This document shows, piece after piece, positions 21,667 through 21,668 of a stretch of DNA of 21,668 bases. Each line of letters opens with the position of its first letter. Within the stretch, counting starts at the first letter, position 1. Made by a program: the position numbers and the translations under genes. This stretch comes from CAZJGG01 sp964545475 (GTDB lineage Bacteria > Bacillota > Clostridia > Lachnospirales > JAISER01). The stretch covers positions 1 to 21,668 of the forward strand of contig CAZJGG010000052.1 of assembly GCA_964545475.1 (NCBI GenBank), in the 5' to 3' direction. The notes under the pieces were generated by a model. That model was not told the DNA's origin. It saw only the letters and a list, made by a program, of their open reading frames with translations, and searched no databases.

Positions 21667-21668
21667 AA

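Noticed and set aside
21541..21668. CRISPR array at the window end
   Set aside because: The units are palindromic, of alternating orientation and irregularly spaced, with no identical repeats of 25-35 bases.

Overview
The window looks like chromosomal DNA of a low-GC, Gram-positive, probably spore-forming anaerobe of the class Clostridia. The evidence is a WalR/WalK system with YycH and YycI partners, a triple-SPOCS (DUF3794) plus LysM protein, a Spo0A-type DNA-binding domain, strong AGGAGG ribosome binding sites, AT-rich codons and frequent GTG/TTG starts. No species can be named from the sequence alone.

Layout. Positions 1-760 hold a 108-bp MITE-like element and a truncated IS5-family transposase remnant with two frame breaks. 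Positions 831-2450 carry an AraC-type regulator, a VOC-fold protein and a very small membrane protein, all on the + strand. A sporulation-type SPOCS/LysM gene (2723-4291, -) lies back to back with a small three-helix membrane protein that has its own good promoter (4459-4713, +). Positions 4879-13617 form one long minus-strand run, read in the order SGNH hydrolase, MFS transporter, walR, walK, yycH, yycI, tex. Its gaps run from 0 to 34 nt, and no convincing internal terminator was seen. Then come a decayed + strand remnant of a 2'-5' RNA ligase/ThpR-type gene, a CPBP membrane protease (-) and glmM (-) with a well-formed promoter. Beyond a repeat-rich 398-bp gap are an unrecognised secreted protein (-), a divergent Spo0A-like regulator (+), an unrecognised membrane protein (-), and a creatininase-family plus URO-D-family gene pair (-).

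How the genes work together. WalK senses the cell envelope, WalR is its DNA-binding partner, and YycH and YycI are membrane proteins that modulate WalK in known Firmicutes. GlmM makes the glucosamine-1-phosphate needed for peptidoglycan, so two of the loci concern the cell wall. The creatininase and URO-D genes form a probable two-gene metabolic operon with unknown substrate.

The most unusual content is (a) the Spo0A-like protein, whose receiver has lost the acidic pair and the conserved lysine while the DNA-recognition region is kept, and (b) several distinct small repeat families. These include a 166-bp element with 17-bp perfect terminal repeats that appears to have inserted into a terminator with an 8-bp target duplication, and GTAGGG-ended palindromic units whose stems differ in sequence but keep pairing. 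I found no CRISPR array, tRNA or rRNA, and no convincing complete new multi-gene system.
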